This document shows positions 1-8,781 of a stretch of DNA of 64,000 bases, piece by piece. The stretch is from NCBI GenBank assembly GCA_963730325.1, contig CAVSRC010000012.1, positions 1 to 64,000 of the forward strand. The letters are read 5' to 3'. The translations under genes were made by a program, and so were the position numbers. The notes under the pieces were generated by a model. It saw nothing but the letters and a program-made list of their open reading frames with translations. It did no database searches and was not told where the DNA came from. Numbering within the stretch: the stretch's first letter is position 1; each line of letters starts with the position of its first letter. This DNA is from CAVSRC01 sp963730325 (lineage in GTDB: Bacteria; Pseudomonadota; Alphaproteobacteria; Rhizobiales; Kaistiaceae).

Positions 1-63
1 CGCGAAGGCCGGGGCCGTCAACAGTATGGTGCTGCCCAGAAGGGCAAGTGTCAGTTTCTTCAT
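1..63 (-). CDS. 5' end of a secreted protein, probably a sugar-binding lipoprotein-free SBP (partial)
   Basis: Only the first 21 codons are inside the window; the gene runs off the left edge. The ATG is at 63 and is preceded on the minus strand by a strong GGAGGA ribosome binding site. The peptide is a textbook Sec signal: two lysines after Met, a hydrophobic core (LALLGSTILL) and an AFA-type cleavage site. It is divergent from a LacI regulator at 232, the usual arrangement for a sugar ABC transporter substrate-binding protein and its repressor. The product identity is inferred from that context only. Confidence 0.6.
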   Translation of the reverse strand, partial: MKKLTLALLGSTILLTAPAFA

Positions 64-231
64 GTGATGTCCTCCCATGCGCTTCTGATTGCGCCGCTCC
101 TTGCAAAGCTGTGCAATACGTTCCGACTCAAACGAAGCGTTGTCAATAATGCGCCTCCGGAATACCAGTAGGGCGCGCGCGCCACCGGGAGAGGCATTCG
201 TGAAAAGCTGTTCAATTGTCTGAGAACCAAG

Positions 232-1266
232 ATGTCATCCGCCGGAAACCCGTCCTCTCCAGCAACTCCGACACACGTGAGCGCGCGCCATGTGGCTGAT
301 CTTGCCGGCGTTTCGCGCGCCGCGGTTTCGCGTGCTTTCACGCCAGGTGCCAGCGTCTCGGCGAAAACCCGCGCCAAGGTGATGGCCGCAGCAGACACTC
401 TGGGCTATCAGGTCAACCGCCTCGCCCGTGGGCTCATCCGGTCCGAGACCGGCCTCGTCGCGTTGATCGTGGCCGAGATCAACACGCCCCACCGGTCAGA
501 TCTGCTGGCCGCCCTCACCGATCGTCTGCAACAGGCCGGCAAGGTGGCGCTGGTCATCAATACCGACCGTGCGGACGGCAATGTCGAACGTGCGCTCGAA
601 CAGGCGGTGGCCTACCGAACCGATGCGGCGGTCATGCTGTCGGGCATGCCCCCGCTGTCGCTGGCCGAAACCTGCCTGCGCTACGGCATGCGTCTCGTCC
701 TGATCAACCGCGACGAGGAACGGCCGGGTTCCCTACTGATCCGCCTGGACGATGTCGCGGCGGGGCGCCAGGCTTTTGTCTCGCTACAGGCCGCCGGCTG
801 CCGAAGGCCCGCGCTCGCCACATCCAAGGCCGGCACGCCGAGCCTCGCCGCCCGCGAGGCCGGCTTCCGCGCCGCAGCCCGAGAGGAAGGCGTGGAGATT
901 CTGGTCGAGGCCTTCGGAACAACCGCCTATCAGACCGGCATCGATCTCGGTACCCAACTCTTGGGCCGGCGGGACCGGCCCGACGGCATCTTCTGCACGA
1001 CGGACCTGCTCGCTTGCGGCGTGATGGATGCCGCCCGCTATCGATTCGGCATTGCAGTGCCCGAGGCGCTGTCGGTGATCGGTTTCGACGATATTGAGCA
1101 GGCCGGATGGGAGGGATATGGGCTGACCACCTTCCGCCAGCCGGTTGACGCCATCGCCGAGAGGGCCGTTGACTGGCTCACCGCATCGGAACCGCAAGTC
1201 GCGACACGCGACACGGACGCGCTCTCGGCCCGGATGATCTGGCGCAGGTCGGTCCGGCGCGGCTGA
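232..1266 (+). CDS. LacI-family transcriptional regulator
   Basis: A 344-residue DNA-binding repressor or activator. The N-terminal helix-turn-helix (about residues 18-65) reads HVADLAGVSRAAVSRAF, then the hinge segment LGYQVNRLARGL. The rest is a periplasmic-binding-like effector domain with the family block VIGFDDIEQAGW near residue 285. It is divergent from the truncated secreted-protein gene at 63 and probably controls it. The iolG end lies 28 bp downstream in convergent orientation, so it need not belong to the inositol operon. The sugar effector cannot be read from sequence. Confidence 0.9.
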   Translation: MSSAGNPSSPATPTHVSARHVADLAGVSRAAVSRAFTPGASVSAKTRAKVMAAADTLGYQVNRLARGLIRSETGLVALIVAEINTPHRSDLLAALTDRLQQAGKVALVINTDRADGNVERALEQAVAYRTDAAVMLSGMPPLSLAETCLRYGMRLVLINRDEERPGSLLIRLDDVAAGRQAFVSLQAAGCRRPALATSKAGTPSLAAREAGFRAAAREEGVEILVEAFGTTAYQTGIDLGTQLLGRRDRPDGIFCTTDLLACGVMDAARYRFGIAVPEALSVIGFDDIEQAGWEGYGLTTFRQPVDAIAERAVDWLTASEPQVATRDTDALSARMIWRRSVRRG

Positions 1267-1293
1267 CGAGGGAATCGGGCCGACGGAAAACGA

Positions 1294-2286
1294 TCAGGCG
1301 GGAAGCTTCACCGGCTGACCGCTCTTGTCCGCTTCAGTTGCGGCGTCGGCGATGCGCTGGGCCCTCAGCCCATCCTCGCCCGTCGGCGCGATCGGCTTGT
1401 CGTCGAGGACGGCGACGACGAAGGCATCGAGTTCGCGGCGATAAGCCTCGGCGTAGCGCTCCAGGAAGAAGGGCAGCGCCGGGTCGCTGACATAGCCGTC
1501 GGCCGTGGCGCGCGTGACGGTCGTGGCATGGTGGTTGCCGGCGGTGAGCAGCCCCTTGCTGCCGTGCACCTCGATGCGCTGGTCGTAGCCGTAAGTGGCG
1601 CGGCGCGAATTGGAGATCTGGGCGATCCCGCCGGACGCGGTCTTGAGCAGCACGGCGGCGGTGTCGACGTCGCCCGCCTTGCCGATGGCCGGATCGACGA
1701 GGCACGACCCGACGGCGTGGACCTCGACCGGCTGTTCGCCGAGCAGGAAGCACGCCATGTCGAGATCGTGGATCATCATGTCGCGATAGAGACCGCCGGA
1801 ACGCTCGACATAGCCCGCCGGTGGCGGCGCCGGGTCGCGCGACAGGATGGTGACCAGCTCGACATTGCCGATTTCGCCGGCATCGATGCGGCGCTTCACA
1901 TCCGCGAAGCTCGGATCGAAACGGCGGTTGAAGGCGATCATCAGCTTGCCCTTGGCCGCATCGACGACCTTGAGGCAGGCCTCGATGCGCGAAGACTCGA
2001 GGCTGACCGGCTTCTCGCAGAAGACGGCCTTGCCCGCCCTGACGGCGCGCTCGATGAGATCGGCATGAGTGTCGGTCGGCGTGCAGATGGCGATTGCGTC
2101 GATCGCCTTGTCGTCCATGATCGCGTCGATCGTCGCCACCTTGGCCCCGGTCGCGGTGGCGAGCGACTGGGCGGCCTTGGCATCGGCATCGGCAATTGCG
2201 GCGAGCGTCGCGCGCGGGTTGTCGGCAATGTTACGCCCGTGAATCTGGCCAATCCGCCCGGCTCCGAGAAGCGCCATCGTCAGCAT
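1294..2286 (-). CDS. iolG: Inositol 2-dehydrogenase (Gfo/Idh/MocA family)
   Basis: Oxidises myo-inositol to scyllo-inosose with NAD, the first step of inositol catabolism. The 330-residue protein has the N-terminal Rossmann motif GAGRIGQIHG (residues 8-17), the family signature EKP (91-93, catalytic Lys) and the C-terminal-domain motif IHDLDM (172-177) carrying the catalytic Asp/His. The length is typical of IolG. It is the last gene of the iolCDEBG run, 31 bp after iolB. Gfo/Idh enzymes vary in substrate; the IolG call relies on both sequence and its place among iolB, iolE, iolD and iolC. A scyllo-inositol dehydrogenase cannot be excluded. Confidence 0.92.
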   Translation of the reverse strand: MLTMALLGAGRIGQIHGRNIADNPRATLAAIADADAKAAQSLATATGAKVATIDAIMDDKAIDAIAICTPTDTHADLIERAVRAGKAVFCEKPVSLESSRIEACLKVVDAAKGKLMIAFNRRFDPSFADVKRRIDAGEIGNVELVTILSRDPAPPPAGYVERSGGLYRDMMIHDLDMACFLLGEQPVEVHAVGSCLVDPAIGKAGDVDTAAVLLKTASGGIAQISNSRRATYGYDQRIEVHGSKGLLTAGNHHATTVTRATADGYVSDPALPFFLERYAEAYRRELDAFVVAVLDDKPIAPTGEDGLRAQRIADAATEADKSGQPVKLPA

Positions 2287-2317
2287 GTAGAAACTCCCTG
2301 AGAAAAGAGCGACCGTT

Positions 2318-3133
2318 TCATGCGGTCGGCTTCAGCATCCATTCGTGGGCCGGGTCGTTGTGGAACTTCCAGATGCGGCGCGGCCCGGCCATGACATTGA
2401 GGTAGTAGAGATCGTACCCATGCGGGGCGCCGCAGGGGTGGTAGCCGCGCGGCACCATGGTCACGTCGCCATCGGCGACGGCGATGGTCTCGTCGAGCGA
2501 GCGATCGTCGGTATAGACGCGCTGGAAGGCGAAACCCTGCGCCGGATTGAGGCGGTGGTAATAGGTCTCCTCCAGCGCCGATTCGTCGGGCAGCGCATCG
2601 CGGTCGTGCTTGTGCGGCGGGTAGCTCGACCAGTGGCCGCCAGGCGTGATGACCTCGACCACCAGCAGGCTTTCGGCGGTCGGGTCGGTTTCCGGCAGGA
2701 TATTGGTGACGTGGCGGAGATTGGTGCCGGTGCCGCGTTCGAGCACGACAAGCTCGTCCGGCGCAATGACGCGCGGCGGCTTGCCGCCCTTGGCCGGCGC
2801 CGAGCAGACGCCGAATTCGACCGGACCGTCGGCGGTGACCCGCCAGTCGGAACCGGCCGGCACATAGACCGAGCCCGGCTTGCCGTCGAAGGGCGAAGCG
2901 CGGCCGCCGACGAGCCCGAGCGGCTTGCCGCCGGCTTCGACCACGCCCTTGCCGGACAGGAAGACGAGACAGACCTCGCGGCCCTCGGTTGCCGCGGCGG
3001 CGGATGCGCCAGGCGCGAGCCGATAGACGTCGAAGCCGACATAGGTCCAGCCGGCGCTTTCGGGCGTGATGTGGATGATGCGGCCGCCGGATGCGTCCGG
3101 CGTCGGCCTGACGAGAAGTTTCGAAGCGGTCAT
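2318..3133 (-). CDS. iolB: 5-deoxy-glucuronate isomerase
   Basis: Converts 5-deoxy-glucuronate to 5-dehydro-2-deoxy-gluconate in inositol catabolism. The 271-residue protein has the double-cupin IolB/KduI layout. Metal-site histidines are visible in SSYPPHKHD (about residues 167-175), in the EETYYHRLNPAQGF block and in GYHPCGAPHGYDLYYLNVMAG near the C-terminus, the best-conserved IolB segment. It lies 21 bp downstream of iolE and 31 bp upstream of iolG, within one operon. Confidence 0.95.
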   Translation of the reverse strand: MTASKLLVRPTPDASGGRIIHITPESAGWTYVGFDVYRLAPGASAAAATEGREVCLVFLSGKGVVEAGGKPLGLVGGRASPFDGKPGSVYVPAGSDWRVTADGPVEFGVCSAPAKGGKPPRVIAPDELVVLERGTGTNLRHVTNILPETDPTAESLLVVEVITPGGHWSSYPPHKHDRDALPDESALEETYYHRLNPAQGFAFQRVYTDDRSLDETIAVADGDVTMVPRGYHPCGAPHGYDLYYLNVMAGPRRIWKFHNDPAHEWMLKPTA

Positions 3134-3154
3134 TGATCCTGTCCGGTTCTTGTC

Positions 3155-4036
3155 TCAGGCGGCGATGAGGCCGGCCTCGACCGCGAAGCGACGGAGATTG
3201 GCGTAGCCCATTTTCGCGTATTTCAGCGGGTTGGCCTTCTTCGGGTCCTGCTCGGCCTCGACCACCATCCAGCCGGAATAGCCGGGCAGCTCCTTCATCA
3301 CCGAAACGAAATCGATGCTGCCGTCGCCGGGCACCGTGTAGACGCCCTCGACCACCGCCTTGAGGAAGGGCCAATCCTCGGCATTGGCGCGGAGCATGAC
3401 GTCCTGGCGCACATCCTTGCCGTGGAAGTGGCTGATGCGCGTGCGGTAGCGCCGCGCCAGCGCCGCCGGATCGGAGCCACCCCAGGTGGCGTGGCCGGTA
3501 TCGAGCAACAAATGAAAGGACGGCCCGGTTGCCGCCATCATCGCGTGGATCTCGTCTTCGGTCTGGACGACGGTTCCCATGTGATGGTGGAAACAGAGGC
3601 GCACGCCCTCGACCAATGTCATGTCAGCCATCTCGGTCCAGCGCTTGCCGAGTTCGGCCCAATGGTTTTCCTTCAGCACCGGGCGCTTCGACAGCGGCTG
3701 ATCGTGATGCACGTCGGTGGTCTCGGCGAAGACCAGTACATTGGCGCCAAGCGCCTTCAGCAGGTCGAGGTGGGGCCGCAGACGCTCCATCTCTTGCTGC
3801 GGGGTACGGCTCAGGAGCTCGGCCGAATACCAGCCGGAAACGAGATCGAGCCCGTGCGCCGACAGGACCTCGTTCAAGGCCGCCGGCTCGCGCGGGAACT
3901 TGTTGCCAAGCTCCATCCCCTCGAAACCAGCTTCCTTCGCCTCGCTCAGGCACTGCTCCAGCGGCGTGTCGCCGCCGAGCTCGGGCATGTCGTCATTGGA
4001 CCAACCGATGGGATTGGTGCCGAAACGGATAGGCAT
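3155..4036 (-). CDS. iolE: Myo-inosose-2 dehydratase
   Basis: Dehydrates scyllo-inosose to the diketone that IolD hydrolyses. The 293-residue protein is an AP-endonuclease-2-type TIM barrel. The IolE N-terminal signature FGTNPIGWSNDD is followed by the metal-binding blocks FHHHMGTVVQTEDEI, LLLDTGHATWGG and HFHGKDVR, and by the late VVEAEQDP segment that supplies the second glutamate. It starts 9 bp after the iolD stop, so translation is probably coupled. The start ATG at 4036 is preceded by AGGAGAG on the minus strand. Confidence 0.95.
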   Translation of the reverse strand: MPIRFGTNPIGWSNDDMPELGGDTPLEQCLSEAKEAGFEGMELGNKFPREPAALNEVLSAHGLDLVSGWYSAELLSRTPQQEMERLRPHLDLLKALGANVLVFAETTDVHHDQPLSKRPVLKENHWAELGKRWTEMADMTLVEGVRLCFHHHMGTVVQTEDEIHAMMAATGPSFHLLLDTGHATWGGSDPAALARRYRTRISHFHGKDVRQDVMLRANAEDWPFLKAVVEGVYTVPGDGSIDFVSVMKELPGYSGWMVVEAEQDPKKANPLKYAKMGYANLRRFAVEAGLIAA

Positions 4037-4045
4037 TGTCCTCTC

Positions 4046-5893
4046 CTAGTCTCCCAGCCGGCGACCGCGGAAGATCTTCTCGTAGGCGGCGCGGGCGGCA
4101 TTCACTTGCGGGCGTGTCGAGACCTCGGGCACCACCACGTCCCATGGATGTCCACCGGCCTCGGTGGTGATGAACGGATCGGTGTCGATGACGATCACCG
4201 TGGTGCGGTCGTTCTCCTTGGCGCGCTCGAGCGCGGCTTCCAGTTCGTCGACGGTCGTCACCCGCTCGGCGATGGCGCCCAGCGACTCGGCGTGGGCACG
4301 AAAGTCGATCGCCGGCAGCGCCGCATGCTGCGTATCCTCGAACAGGTTGTTGAAGCGGGCACCGCCGGTCGCCTCCTGCAGGCGGGTGATGCAGCCGAAG
4401 CCGTGATTGTCGAGCAAGACGACGGTGAGCTTCTGGCCGAGCAGGACTGAGGTGGCGAGTTCGGAATTCATCATGAGATAGGAGCCGTCGCCGACCATGA
4501 CGACGACATCGCGATCGGGCATGGCGAGCTTGACGCCGATGCCGCCGGCAATCTCGTAGCCCATGCAGGAATAGCCGTATTCCATGTGGTAGCTGCCGGG
4601 CCGCTCGGCCTGCCACAGCTTGTGCAGCTCGCCCGGCAGGCCGCCGGAGGCGTTGACGACGACGGTGTCCGGGGTGGCGGTGCGCTGGACGGCACCGATC
4701 ACCTGCGCGTCCGAGGGTGGCACCGTGTTGGTCGGGCCGGCGGCACGCGCCGCCTCCTGGCCCCAAGTGGCGCGGCCGGTCTCGATCGCCTGGCGCCAGC
4801 TCTTGTCGGCGCTCCAGCCGGAAAGCCTGGCCGACAATTCCTCCAGCCCGGCGCGGGCATCGGCGACCAGGGGCAGCGCGCGATGCTTGAGGGCGTCGAA
4901 GGGCTGGACGTTGAGACCGACGATGCGGCGCCGGGGATTGCCAAACAGGTCCCACGAGCCGGTGGTGAAATCCTGCAGCCGCGTACCGACGGCGAGGATC
5001 ACGTCGGCCTCCGCGGCAAGCGCATTTGCGGCGGAGGTGCCGGTGACGCCGACGGAGCCGACCGAGAGGTCGTGGCTCGCGGGGATCGAGGATTTGCCGG
5101 CCTGGGTCTCGGCGACCGGCACGCCGTGCGCCTCGGCAAAGTGCGCAAGCGCATCCATGGCATCGCTGTAGAGTACGCCGCCACCGGCGATGACGATCGG
5201 CTTCTTGGCCGCCCTGAGCGCTTCCACCGCGGAGGCCAGTTCGTGCTCGTCGGGACGCACGCGCCGGGGCAACCACAGGCGCTCGGCGAAGAAGCTCTCT
5301 GGATAGTCGAATGCCTGGGCCTGAACGTCCTGGCAGAAGGCAAGCGTCGCCGGTCCGCAATCGGCGGGGTCGGTGAGGACAGCCATGGCGCGCTGGAGCG
5401 CGGGAATGAGCTGCTCGGGCCGGGTGATGCGGTCGAAATAGCGCGACACCGGCCTGAAGCAGTCATTCGCCGAGACGGTGCCGTCGCCGAAACTCTCGAC
5501 CTGCTGCAACACAGGGTCGGGAATGCGCGTGGCGAAGACATCGCCGGGAACGAACAACACCGGCAGCCGGTTGACATGAGCCACCGCCGCGGCGGTCACC
5601 ATGTTGGTGGCGCCGGGGCCGATGGACGTCGTGCACGCCATCATGCGGTGGCGGCGGCTTGCCTTGGCAAAGGCAATGGCGGCATGCGCCATCCCCTGCT
5701 CGTTGTTGCCGCGCCAGGTCGGCAGACGCTCGCGCTCGGCATAGAGTGCCTCGCCGATGGCCGCGACATTGCCGTGGCCGAAAATCGCCCAGACTCCAGC
5801 GAAAATCGGCAGTTTGACGCCGTCGACCTCGGTCATCTGGGCGGCGAGGAAGCGCACAAGCGCCTGCGCGGCAGTCAAGCGAACCGTTTGCAT
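4046..5893 (-). CDS. iolD: 3D-(3,5/4)-trihydroxycyclohexane-1,2-dione hydrolase
   Basis: ThDP-dependent ring-opening enzyme giving 5-deoxy-glucuronate. The start was set at 5893 (MQTVRLTAAQA), which follows a GGAGGAG site; the open frame reaches back to 6022 but that part overlaps iolC. The product is 615 residues. Visible motifs are GHGNVAAIGEAL and the ThDP-activating glutamate in RGNNEQGMAHAA near the N-terminus, and the diphosphate/Mg motif GDGSYLMMN ending in LLDNHGFG near residue 490. It lies 17 bp after iolC and 9 bp before iolE. Confidence 0.95.
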   Translation of the reverse strand: MQTVRLTAAQALVRFLAAQMTEVDGVKLPIFAGVWAIFGHGNVAAIGEALYAERERLPTWRGNNEQGMAHAAIAFAKASRRHRMMACTTSIGPGATNMVTAAAVAHVNRLPVLFVPGDVFATRIPDPVLQQVESFGDGTVSANDCFRPVSRYFDRITRPEQLIPALQRAMAVLTDPADCGPATLAFCQDVQAQAFDYPESFFAERLWLPRRVRPDEHELASAVEALRAAKKPIVIAGGGVLYSDAMDALAHFAEAHGVPVAETQAGKSSIPASHDLSVGSVGVTGTSAANALAAEADVILAVGTRLQDFTTGSWDLFGNPRRRIVGLNVQPFDALKHRALPLVADARAGLEELSARLSGWSADKSWRQAIETGRATWGQEAARAAGPTNTVPPSDAQVIGAVQRTATPDTVVVNASGGLPGELHKLWQAERPGSYHMEYGYSCMGYEIAGGIGVKLAMPDRDVVVMVGDGSYLMMNSELATSVLLGQKLTVVLLDNHGFGCITRLQEATGGARFNNLFEDTQHAALPAIDFRAHAESLGAIAERVTTVDELEAALERAKENDRTTVIVIDTDPFITTEAGGHPWDVVVPEVSTRPQVNAARAAYEKIFRGRRLGD

Positions 5894-5910
5894 ATTTCTC
5901 CTCCCAACCC

Positions 5911-7830
5911 TCAGGCGGCGCGTGCCTTGTCGACAGCACTTCGCCAGGCGGCGACCAGCCGTGAAAAGCGGGCCGCCATGTCGTCGACCGCAGCCGCATC
6001 GTCGATCCGGCCGGCCAGCCATGCGGTGGCCGCCTCGGCGAAGATGGTGCGCCCGATGGCGAAACCTTTCACCCGCCGGGCTCCGGCGGCAACCTCAAAT
6101 CCACGCACAAGATCGGCCTCCGGCGCGTCGAGCCCGAGCACCACGACGCCGCGGCATTGCGGATCGTGCGCGGCAATGGCGCCGTCGATCGCACTCCAGG
6201 CGGCGGCATTCGCCTGCGGCTCAAGCTTCCACCAGTCCGGCCGGATGCCCAGCCGATAGAGCCGGTCGAGGACGCGCGCGACGGTGTCGTCGGCGACCGG
6301 GCCGTGCTTGCCGGCGATGATCTCGATCAGCAACTCACGGCCGACGGTGCGCGCTGCGTCGAAGACCCGCAGCAATTCGCGCTCCTGGCGCGCCTTCAGA
6401 TCGTCCGGGTCGTCGGGGTGATAGAAACACAGGCACTTGACCGTCTGGATGACGGGCCACTCGACAAGATGGGCGCCGAGGTCGCCGCCGCCCTCGAATT
6501 CGAGTGGCCGCGATCCCGGCAGTTCCACCGGCCGGCCGAGCCAGAACGGATATCCGGCTGCGGCATGAAGCGCCTTCACGCCATAGGTGCCGTCGAGCAG
6601 CATGCCGAAGCCCGGCTTGCCGTCGGCAACGCGGGCGGTCGCTTCGACAGCGAGCTCCTTGAAACGGCCGATGCGCTCGCGCGGCGCGCCGATGCCATCG
6701 GCCATGGCTTCGAGCTGGCTGCGGTGATCGATGGCGAGCGCCACCAGCGTGTCGGGCTGCGGACGGCGGGTCTCCACCCAGTGGACGTCGTTCAGCGCGA
6801 CATCCTTGCGCAGCACGCGCGGCGTCGGCTTGCGCGCGACGAAGGCCTGCAGCTCATCGAAGGTCGGATATTCCGGCGAGCACAGCAGGCGCGACACGGC
6901 GATGGCGCCGCAGGCATTGGCCCAGGCGCAGGTCGTCTCGATCGGCTCGCCCTTCAGCCAGCCGCGCAGGAAGCCGGCCATGAAGGCATCGCCGGCGCCC
7001 AGCGTGTTGTAGACGTCGACCGGGAAGCCCGGACCGCGAATGCCGTCCTCCAGCCTGTCGGGGATCGCGCCCGGATAGACCAGGCAACCCATCGGCCCCT
7101 GCTTGAGGACGATGGTGGCGGCGGTCATTTCACGGATGCGTCTGACCAATTCCGAAATCGTCTCGCCGCCGCCGGCAATCATCAGCTCTTCCTCGGTGCC
7201 GACGATCAGGTCGACCTGGCTGACGACGGCGTCGAGGCGCCTGGTCACAGCCTCGGAACGGACATAGCGGTTGTCGCCGGCGTCGTGGCCGGCCAGTCCC
7301 CACAGGTTCGGGCGATAATCGACATCGAACACGACCTTGCGGCCGGCGGCCTTGGCGGCGCGGATGGCCTTGTGGCTGGCAGCCTCGACGGTCGGTGTCG
7401 AGAAATGCGTGCCGCTGACGAGGACGGCTCCGGCCGACTGCACATAGGTCTCGTCGATGTCGTCTTCGCAGAGTGCCATGTCGGCACAATCGGCACGGTA
7501 GAAGATGTGCGGCTGCGAGCGCTCGTCGCGCACGCCGAGGATGACCAGCGCCGTCAGGCGCTTCGGGTCGGTGACGACGCCGTCGAGGGCGACACCCTCG
7601 CGGGCCAGTTGCTCGCGGATGAAACGGCCCATCGGCTCGTCGCCGACGCGGGTGATGAGCCCGGGCTTCAGGCCAAGGCGCGCGGCGCCGATGGCGGTGT
7701 TGGTCGGGCTGCCGCCGACCGACTTGGCGAAGGATGCCATGTCCTCCAGCCGTCCGCCGATCTGTTGTCCGTAGAGGTCCACGGACGAGCGGCCGATGGT
7801 GATGACGTCGAGGCGAGGCGGGGTGGCCAT
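5911..7830 (-). CDS. iolC: Bifunctional 5-dehydro-2-deoxygluconokinase / phosphogluconate aldolase (IolC-DUF2090 fusion)
   Basis: A 639-residue fusion. Residues 1 to about 330 form a PfkB sugar kinase: substrate loop GGSPTNTAIGAARLG near 40 and catalytic anion-hole motif NTLGAGDAFMAGFLRG near 275. The remainder, starting around NDVHWVETRRPQPDTLVALAIDHR, is a DUF2090 class-I-aldolase-like TIM barrel with MLLDGTYG and LLIEIIAGKHG. In fused forms the C-terminal domain is thought to replace IolJ, splitting the phosphorylated intermediate. No separate iolJ or iolA is in the window. It is the first gene of the operon; the putative IolR operator lies directly upstream. Confidence 0.95.
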   Translation of the reverse strand: MATPPRLDVITIGRSSVDLYGQQIGGRLEDMASFAKSVGGSPTNTAIGAARLGLKPGLITRVGDEPMGRFIREQLAREGVALDGVVTDPKRLTALVILGVRDERSQPHIFYRADCADMALCEDDIDETYVQSAGAVLVSGTHFSTPTVEAASHKAIRAAKAAGRKVVFDVDYRPNLWGLAGHDAGDNRYVRSEAVTRRLDAVVSQVDLIVGTEEELMIAGGGETISELVRRIREMTAATIVLKQGPMGCLVYPGAIPDRLEDGIRGPGFPVDVYNTLGAGDAFMAGFLRGWLKGEPIETTCAWANACGAIAVSRLLCSPEYPTFDELQAFVARKPTPRVLRKDVALNDVHWVETRRPQPDTLVALAIDHRSQLEAMADGIGAPRERIGRFKELAVEATARVADGKPGFGMLLDGTYGVKALHAAAGYPFWLGRPVELPGSRPLEFEGGGDLGAHLVEWPVIQTVKCLCFYHPDDPDDLKARQERELLRVFDAARTVGRELLIEIIAGKHGPVADDTVARVLDRLYRLGIRPDWWKLEPQANAAAWSAIDGAIAAHDPQCRGVVVLGLDAPEADLVRGFEVAAGARRVKGFAIGRTIFAEAATAWLAGRIDDAAAVDDMAARFSRLVAAWRSAVDKARAA

Positions 7831-7899
7831 CGCGGGGCTTTCGTTATCGCTTGCCGCCCCCTTTCGGGGTGCAGTCTCCAGTCACGCTATAAAACAAAT

Positions 7900-7934
7900 G
7901 TTCCATGCTTCCGTCAATATGGAACGTGCATTCT
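7900..7934. promoter_or_regulatory. Putative IolR operator / iolC promoter region
   Basis: Between iolR and iolC there is a perfect 7-bp inverted repeat, GTTCCAT (7900-7906) and ATGGAAC (7919-7925), 12 bp apart. Overlapping its right arm is GGAA-N6-TTCT (7921-7934), one base from the GGAA-N6-TTCC motif reported for the RpiR-type IolR of Sinorhizobium meliloti. The site abuts the iolR stop codon and sits about 70-100 bp upstream of the iolC start. Operator function is inferred. Confidence 0.55.
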
Positions 7935-8781
7935 ACACTTCGTTTCGCCTGGCCGCGGTGGCAACACCCAGCGCCATGGCCACGCAGAAGGTCGCGGCAA
8001 GCGAGCGAAAGCCGGCATAGTCGGCCTCCGGAATCTCGAACTTGACGATCGCCTTGGGCGACAGCGGTGAGAAGGGGCTGTCAGTCAGTGCGATGACCGG
8101 AACGCCGCGATCCGCCAGCCGATCAGTGAGTTCGACGGTCATCGGCGTGTAGGGCGTGAAGCTGATGGCGATCAGCGCATCGCGCGGGCTGGCCTGAGTC
8201 AGTTGTTCCGGCCCGAGGCTGGCGATGTGGTCGACCAGCACGGCCCGGATGCCGAGCTTGCCCATCGCGTAAGCGAGATAGAGGGCGACCGGAAAGGCCC
8301 GCCGCATGCCCAGCAAATAGATGACCTCAGCCCGCGCCAGGACTTCGGCGGCGCGGGCGATATCTTCCTCGGAGGGTCGCGCCACCAGCCTTTCCAGAGA
8401 CACCATGGCGCTCTCGGCGAAGCCAGACAGCAGCGGATGCGGCCCGCCGGCCTCGCGGGCGCGCTGAACGTCGGCCAGGCGTTCCCGATAGTCCGGCCAG
8501 TTGGAGCGCATCGCGGCGCGGAAGACGCCCTGCAGATCGGAGAAACCGGAATAGCCGAAGCGCTTGGCGAAACGAATCAGCGTCGAGGGCTGCACGGAAG
8601 CCTGGGCAGCGATGCTGGCCGCCGTGCCCAGGGCCACCTCGTCGGGATTCTCAAGGGCAAAGGCCGCCACCTGGATGAGCCGCGGCGGCAGGCTGTCGCG
8701 GCTGTCGAGCAGCATCGCCTTCAACAACTCGAAGTCGCGCGGCGGCGTGCGCGCAGTGCCGGCGTGGTCGTCCATGATCAT
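7933..8781 (-). CDS. iolR: RpiR/MurR-family regulator, probable inositol repressor
   Basis: A 282-residue regulator. The N-terminal HTH_6 domain (residues ~12-85) contains VQPSTLIRFAKRFGYSGFSDLQ, the RpiR recognition helix. A SIS sugar-phosphate isomerase domain follows (about 125-260, with VIYLLGMRRAFPVALYLAYA and DALIAISFTPYT). It lies immediately upstream of iolC on the same strand; RpiR-type IolR proteins repress inositol genes and respond to a phosphorylated pathway intermediate. Two starts are possible: ATG at 8781, or ATG at 8775, which has the better spaced GGCG site. GGAA-N6-TTTC lies 37 bp upstream, suggesting autoregulation. Confidence 0.88.
   Translation of the reverse strand: MIMDDHAGTARTPPRDFELLKAMLLDSRDSLPPRLIQVAAFALENPDEVALGTAASIAAQASVQPSTLIRFAKRFGYSGFSDLQGVFRAAMRSNWPDYRERLADVQRAREAGGPHPLLSGFAESAMVSLERLVARPSEEDIARAAEVLARAEVIYLLGMRRAFPVALYLAYAMGKLGIRAVLVDHIASLGPEQLTQASPRDALIAISFTPYTPMTVELTDRLADRGVPVIALTDSPFSPLSPKAIVKFEIPEADYAGFRSLAATFCVAMALGVATAARRNEV

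Noticed and set aside
1528..2301. Long plus-strand open frame opposite iolG
   Set aside because: It lies entirely antisense to a confident gene; its Asp/Gly/Val/Arg-rich composition is the usual GC-rich antisense shadow.
4586..8070. Very long plus-strand frames opposite iolD and iolC
   Set aside because: Antisense to two well-recognised enzymes, with no motifs, no ribosome site and skewed composition.
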